Source: Alphaproteobacteria bacterium (GTDB lineage: Bacteria > Pseudomonadota > Alphaproteobacteria > UBA2966 > CAIVPW01). From it: a stretch of 64,000 nucleotides of DNA. The DNA lies in contig CANKGV010000002.1 in NCBI GenBank assembly GCA_947481575.1, forward strand, positions 1 to 64,000, read 5' to 3'. A program made the position numbers and the translations under genes. Below, one piece after another: positions 60,915 through 64,000 of this stretch (positions are counted from its first letter, which is position 1; each line of letters begins with the position of its first letter). The notes under the pieces were generated by a model. It made no database searches and had not been told where the DNA came from. It worked only from the letters and a program-made list of their open reading frames with translations.

Positions 60915-61889
60915 ATGTTGATCAAGAATCCGCGTGGCTGGGAGTTGCCGGAATCCGCCGCAACGCCGGAAGCCTTGTTCCGCGACCGCCGCAGCGTGCT
61001 GGCCGGCCTGGGCCTCGGCGCCATCGGAGCCGCCGCCGCCGCGTTCGCGCCGCCCGCCCATGCCGCGACCGGCCCCGCTGATCCCAGCGCCAAGCTCTAT
61101 CCGGTCAAGCGCAACGCCAAATACGTCACCGACCGTCCGTTGACGGCCGAAAAGAACGCCGCCTCGTGGAACAACTTCTACGAATACCAGCAGGCCGCGA
61201 CCGACATCACCGACGACGCCGCCAAGCTCAAGATCCGCCCGTGGGAAGTGAAGATCACCGGCCTCGTCGATAAGCCGCTCACCTTCGCCATCGACGACCT
61301 GCTCGCCAAGATGCCGCTCGAAGAGCGCGTCTACCGTCACCGCTGCGTCGAAACCTGGTCGATGATCGTGCCGTGGACCGGCTTCCCGCTGAAGGCGCTG
61401 GTCGATCTCGCCAAGCCCACCAGCGCCGCGAAATACGTGAAGCTGGTGACGTTCCTCAACAAGGACATGGCGCCGGGTCAGCGGCAGTTCTGGTGGCCGT
61501 GGCCCTACACCGAAGGCCTCACCATCGAAGAGGCGACCCACGAGCTCACCTTCCTCGCCACCGGCGTGTACGGCCATCCGGCCCCGCCGCAGCACGGCGC
61601 GCCGCTGCGCTTGGCCGTGCCGTGGAAGTACGGCTTTAAGGCGGTCAAATCGATCGTCGAGATTTCGTTTGTCGCCGAACGCCCCCGCACGTTCTGGGAG
61701 ACGTACCAGCCCAAGGAATACGGCTTCTGGGCCAACGTGAACCCGGGCGTCGCGCACCCGCGCTGGAGCCAGGCCACCGAACGCCCGCTCGATACCTCGG
61801 GCCGCGTGCCCACCCTCATGTACAACGGCTACGGCGAGTTCGTCGCCTCGCTCTACACCGGCAACACCGACCCGCGCCTGTTCATGTAG
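60915..61889 (+). CDS. msrP: Protein-methionine-sulfoxide reductase catalytic subunit MsrP (YedY)
   Basis: 324 aa periplasmic molybdoenzyme that repairs oxidised methionines in exported proteins. Twin-arginine signal RDRRSVLAGLGLGAIGAAAAAF at the N-terminus. The molybdenum-ligand Cys is near residue 144 in YRHRCVETWSMIVPWTGFPL, and the YGFKAVKSIVEISFV region with TFWETYQPKEYGFWANVNP is characteristic. Needs molybdopterin, to which moaDE in this window contribute. Its usual haem membrane partner MsrQ is not adjacent; the next gene is on the other strand. Confidence 0.94.
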   Translation: MLIKNPRGWELPESAATPEALFRDRRSVLAGLGLGAIGAAAAAFAPPAHAATGPADPSAKLYPVKRNAKYVTDRPLTAEKNAASWNNFYEYQQAATDITDDAAKLKIRPWEVKITGLVDKPLTFAIDDLLAKMPLEERVYRHRCVETWSMIVPWTGFPLKALVDLAKPTSAAKYVKLVTFLNKDMAPGQRQFWWPWPYTEGLTIEEATHELTFLATGVYGHPAPPQHGAPLRLAVPWKYGFKAVKSIVEISFVAERPRTFWETYQPKEYGFWANVNPGVAHPRWSQATERPLDTSGRVPTLMYNGYGEFVASLYTGNTDPRLFM

Positions 61890-64000
61890 TTAGTTCGGCA
61901 TCAGTCCCAAGCGGCGCAGTTCCGCACGCGCGCCGCCGTACTCATAGGAACTGATCGGACCGGCCGAGACCGCCCGCGCCAGATGCACCGCCGCCCCGTC
62001 GTCGTCACCGCGTAGCAGCAGGTACTCGCCGGCAAAGAACTCCGCGCCTGCCTTGGCCTCCGCCTCGGTACCCGCCGCCGTCACTGCGGCCTCCAGGCCC
62101 AGGTCGCCACGGTACAGCGCCGTCATCGCCCCCGGCCAGTGCCCCTTGTCGCTGGCCGCCACTTGTTGCACCGGCGCCGTCCCCGCCCGGCTTGCCGCCA
62201 CGTGGGCCCACAAGTCCCACCGCGCCGCCTGCTGCGGGTCCAGCTTCGCCGCCATGGCAAAGTCCGGTGTGGCCTCCGAGAACTTGCCCAGGGCAAAGTT
62301 CAGGCTCGCCCGCTCCACATAGGCGCGGGCATAGCCGGCATCGAGCGTGATGGCGCGGTTCAGGTCCGCCAGCGCCGCATCCGCCTGCCCCGTGTGCGCC
62401 AGCGCCACGCCCCGGTTGAAGGTCGCCCGGGCATTGCCCGGCTCCATGCCCAGCACCACGGTGAACTCAGCGATCGCATCCTGGGTGCGCCCACTCTGGT
62501 ACAGCGTCACCGCCCGCTGGCTGCGCCCCGCCGTGTCCTTCGGCGCCATCGCCACCGCCCGGTCGAAGTCGGCCAACGCCTCGTCGGTGCGCCCCAACTG
62601 GTGCAGTGCACTGCCCCGGGCGAAGCGCGCCTCGGCAGAATTCGGGTCCCGCTGCAGCGCCGCATTCAGGTCGCCCAGCGCCGCCGGATAGTCCCGCGCG
62701 CCGAGGTACGCGACCGCCCGATTGATCCGCGCCTCGTCCGCCGCCGGCGTGCGCGTCAGCACCGCCGTGAAGTCGGCAATCGCATAGTCGAACCGGCCCG
62801 CGCTGAGGTACGCCATGCCGCGCTCCGAGACCGCGTCGGTGTTGGCGGGATCGAGCCGGATGGCTTCATTCAGATCGGCGGTCGCGGCATCGCCCTGGCC
62901 CGCCGCCCGCAGCGCGCGCGCACGGCCCAGATAGGCTGCGGCATTGGCCGGCGCGGCCGCGATCACCTTGGAGAAGTCCGCCGCCGCTTCCTTCGCCTGC
63001 CCAAGAGCCAGCAACACCGTCGCGCGCTCGCCGTTCGCGATCGTCCCGGCGCCGTTGGCGATGGCCGCGTCATAGTCTGTCAGCGCGCGCGGATACTCCC
63101 GCATCGCGGCCAGCAAGTTGGCGCGGCGGTACAGCGCTTCCGCCGACTTTGGCGTCAGGCGGACGGTTGCATCCAGGTCGGTCAGGGCATCGCGCACCGC
63201 CCCCATCCGGATGCGCGCCACCGCCCGGTTGAGCAGGCTGCCCGCATCGTTACCGTCCAGTGCGATCGCCTTCGTGAGGTCGGCTATCGCTTCTTCATTC
63301 TGCCCGCCGCGCAACTGGATCGCGCCCCGCTCAGCGAACGCGCGGCCAAGTTTAGGGTCGGCGGCAATGGCGCGGTTCAGATCAGCCAGCGCGTCGGCGG
63401 TGCGCCCCTGCAAACGGTACGCGACCGCGCGGCCCACCAGAGCGCTGGTATTGTCGGGCGCGGTCCGCAACGCACGGGTGTACCCATCGGTCGCGTCGGT
63501 GGTCTGCCCCAAGCGGCCGAGCGCAGCAGCCCGGTTCACCTCGGCATCGCTGAGCTTCGGGTTCAGGGCGAGCGCCTGGTCATAGTCGGCGACCGCTTCC
63601 TTCAGTTGGCCCGCGTCGAGGCGAAGGTTGCCGCGCGCCAAATAGGCATCGGGCAGCTTTGGGTCGATCTTCAGCGCCGCATCGATGTCGGCCAGCGCGT
63701 CATCCGGTTTCAGCAGGCCGCGCTTGGCAAGCGCACGCCCAACGAACGCTTCCGCATAGTCCGGCTTGTTCTTGATGGCTTCGTCGAACGCCTCGATGGC
63801 CCACGCATAGCTCTTCTGGATCACCCAGATCCGGCCGCGCTGGTAGTAGCCTTCGGCAAACGTCGGATCGAGGCGTACGGCCATCATGAAGTCGGCGTCG
63901 GCACGGTCCCAGATCTGCGCCTGCTGAAAGCCAAGGCCGCGGTTGAACGCGGCGGCGGCGTCGTTGGGCTTCAGTCGCATCACCGCCGCGAAGTCCGGCA
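61890..64000 (-). CDS. Tetratricopeptide-repeat protein, 5' end outside the window
   Basis: About 703 residues visible, made of some 19 consecutive 34-residue TPR units. Each has the pattern A-x-x-x-x-G-x-A-x-x-x-x-G-x-x-x-x-A-x-x-D-x-x-x-A-I-x-L-x-P, for example ADLNEAIRLDPANTDAVSERG and ALADLNRAITLDAGYARAYVERA. The frame is still open at base 64000 (PDFAAVMRLKPND), so the true start and any signal peptide or extra domain lie to the right. The last 100 residues leave the repeat pattern and contain GAEFFAGEYLLLRGDDDGAAVHL. Likely a protein-protein interaction scaffold; role not known. Confidence 0.88.
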   Translation of the reverse strand, partial: PDFAAVMRLKPNDAAAAFNRGLGFQQAQIWDRADADFMMAVRLDPTFAEGYYQRGRIWVIQKSYAWAIEAFDEAIKNKPDYAEAFVGRALAKRGLLKPDDALADIDAALKIDPKLPDAYLARGNLRLDAGQLKEAVADYDQALALNPKLSDAEVNRAAALGRLGQTTDATDGYTRALRTAPDNTSALVGRAVAYRLQGRTADALADLNRAIAADPKLGRAFAERGAIQLRGGQNEEAIADLTKAIALDGNDAGSLLNRAVARIRMGAVRDALTDLDATVRLTPKSAEALYRRANLLAAMREYPRALTDYDAAIANGAGTIANGERATVLLALGQAKEAAADFSKVIAAAPANAAAYLGRARALRAAGQGDAATADLNEAIRLDPANTDAVSERGMAYLSAGRFDYAIADFTAVLTRTPAADEARINRAVAYLGARDYPAALGDLNAALQRDPNSAEARFARGSALHQLGRTDEALADFDRAVAMAPKDTAGRSQRAVTLYQSGRTQDAIAEFTVVLGMEPGNARATFNRGVALAHTGQADAALADLNRAITLDAGYARAYVERASLNFALGKFSEATPDFAMAAKLDPQQAARWDLWAHVAASRAGTAPVQQVAASDKGHWPGAMTALYRGDLGLEAAVTAAGTEAEAKAGAEFFAGEYLLLRGDDDGAAVHLARAVSAGPISSYEYGGARAELRRLGLMPN

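Overview
The window reads as high-GC chromosomal DNA of an alphaproteobacterium, probably of the Rhodospirillales type. This rests on gene content and order: a petABC cytochrome bc1 operon divergent from hemF, an mtnP-apt-mtnA salvage operon, MidA/PgeF/Lgt, UbiK-YbjN-ProC with a COQ9-like TetR protein, and DUF3422, DUF6111 and DUF4159 families. Almost every gene is an intact housekeeping gene. No prophage, plasmid genes, secretion system, CRISPR array or rRNA was seen; one tRNA (Gln) is present.

Layout. 1-6.3 kb: surface-polysaccharide island of visibly lower G+C: a membrane glycosyltransferase, the dTDP-L-rhamnose genes rfbBACD (overlapping or nearly abutting) and a membrane-anchored SGNH hydrolase. 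It is bounded on the right by a decayed IS3-family transposase (6.48-7.15 kb). 7.2-12 kb: envelope genes (ElyC/YdcF, UDP-aminosugar dehydrogenase, Kdo transferase, WecA-like GlcNAc-1-P transferase), then tRNA-Gln. 12-21.1 kb: DUF3422 protein, an extradiol dioxygenase and a MoxR/DUF58/DUF4159 membrane operon. 21.4-24 kb: Nudix, DUF6111, cca and an unknown gene. 24.1-27.7 kb: hemF and petABC. 27.8-34.1 kb: methylthioadenosine (MTA) salvage genes, a possible non-coding RNA, a class III adenylate cyclase and a class II aldolase/short-chain dehydrogenase fusion. 34.1-42.7 kb: dienelactone hydrolase, ychF-pth-rplY-prs, lipoprotein, pgeF-midA-lgt and ubiK. 42.8-49.6 kb: ybjN-proC, TetR/COQ9-like, a MarR-OmpR-EnvZ cluster divergent from ilvE, and a two-domain NifU protein. 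49.6-57.3 kb: moaE-moaD-pgsA-uvrC, folB with a FolM-like reductase, a GIY-YIG protein and uvrB. 57.4-64 kb: an exported protein, a small palindrome-rich gene, a lipoprotein, aspartate aminotransferase, msrP and a TPR protein that runs off the right edge.

Points most worth a second look: (1) mtnP-apt-mtnA lies next to a fused aldolase/dehydrogenase that could finish a DHAP-shunt for MTA and 5-deoxyadenosine in one polypeptide; (2) a small gene at 58.27 kb with strong promoter and ribosome-site matches carries four 23-bp palindromes, the last three at exactly 57-nt spacing; (3) a REP-like palindromic repeat family in three structural forms occupies only the gaps between 44 and 57.3 kb; (4) a structured stretch with a strong terminator lies between mtnA and the cyclase; (5) an AT-rich inverted-repeat region with DnaA-box-like nonamers lies upstream of uvrC. 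All functional statements are from reading sequence and motifs; no database search was run.
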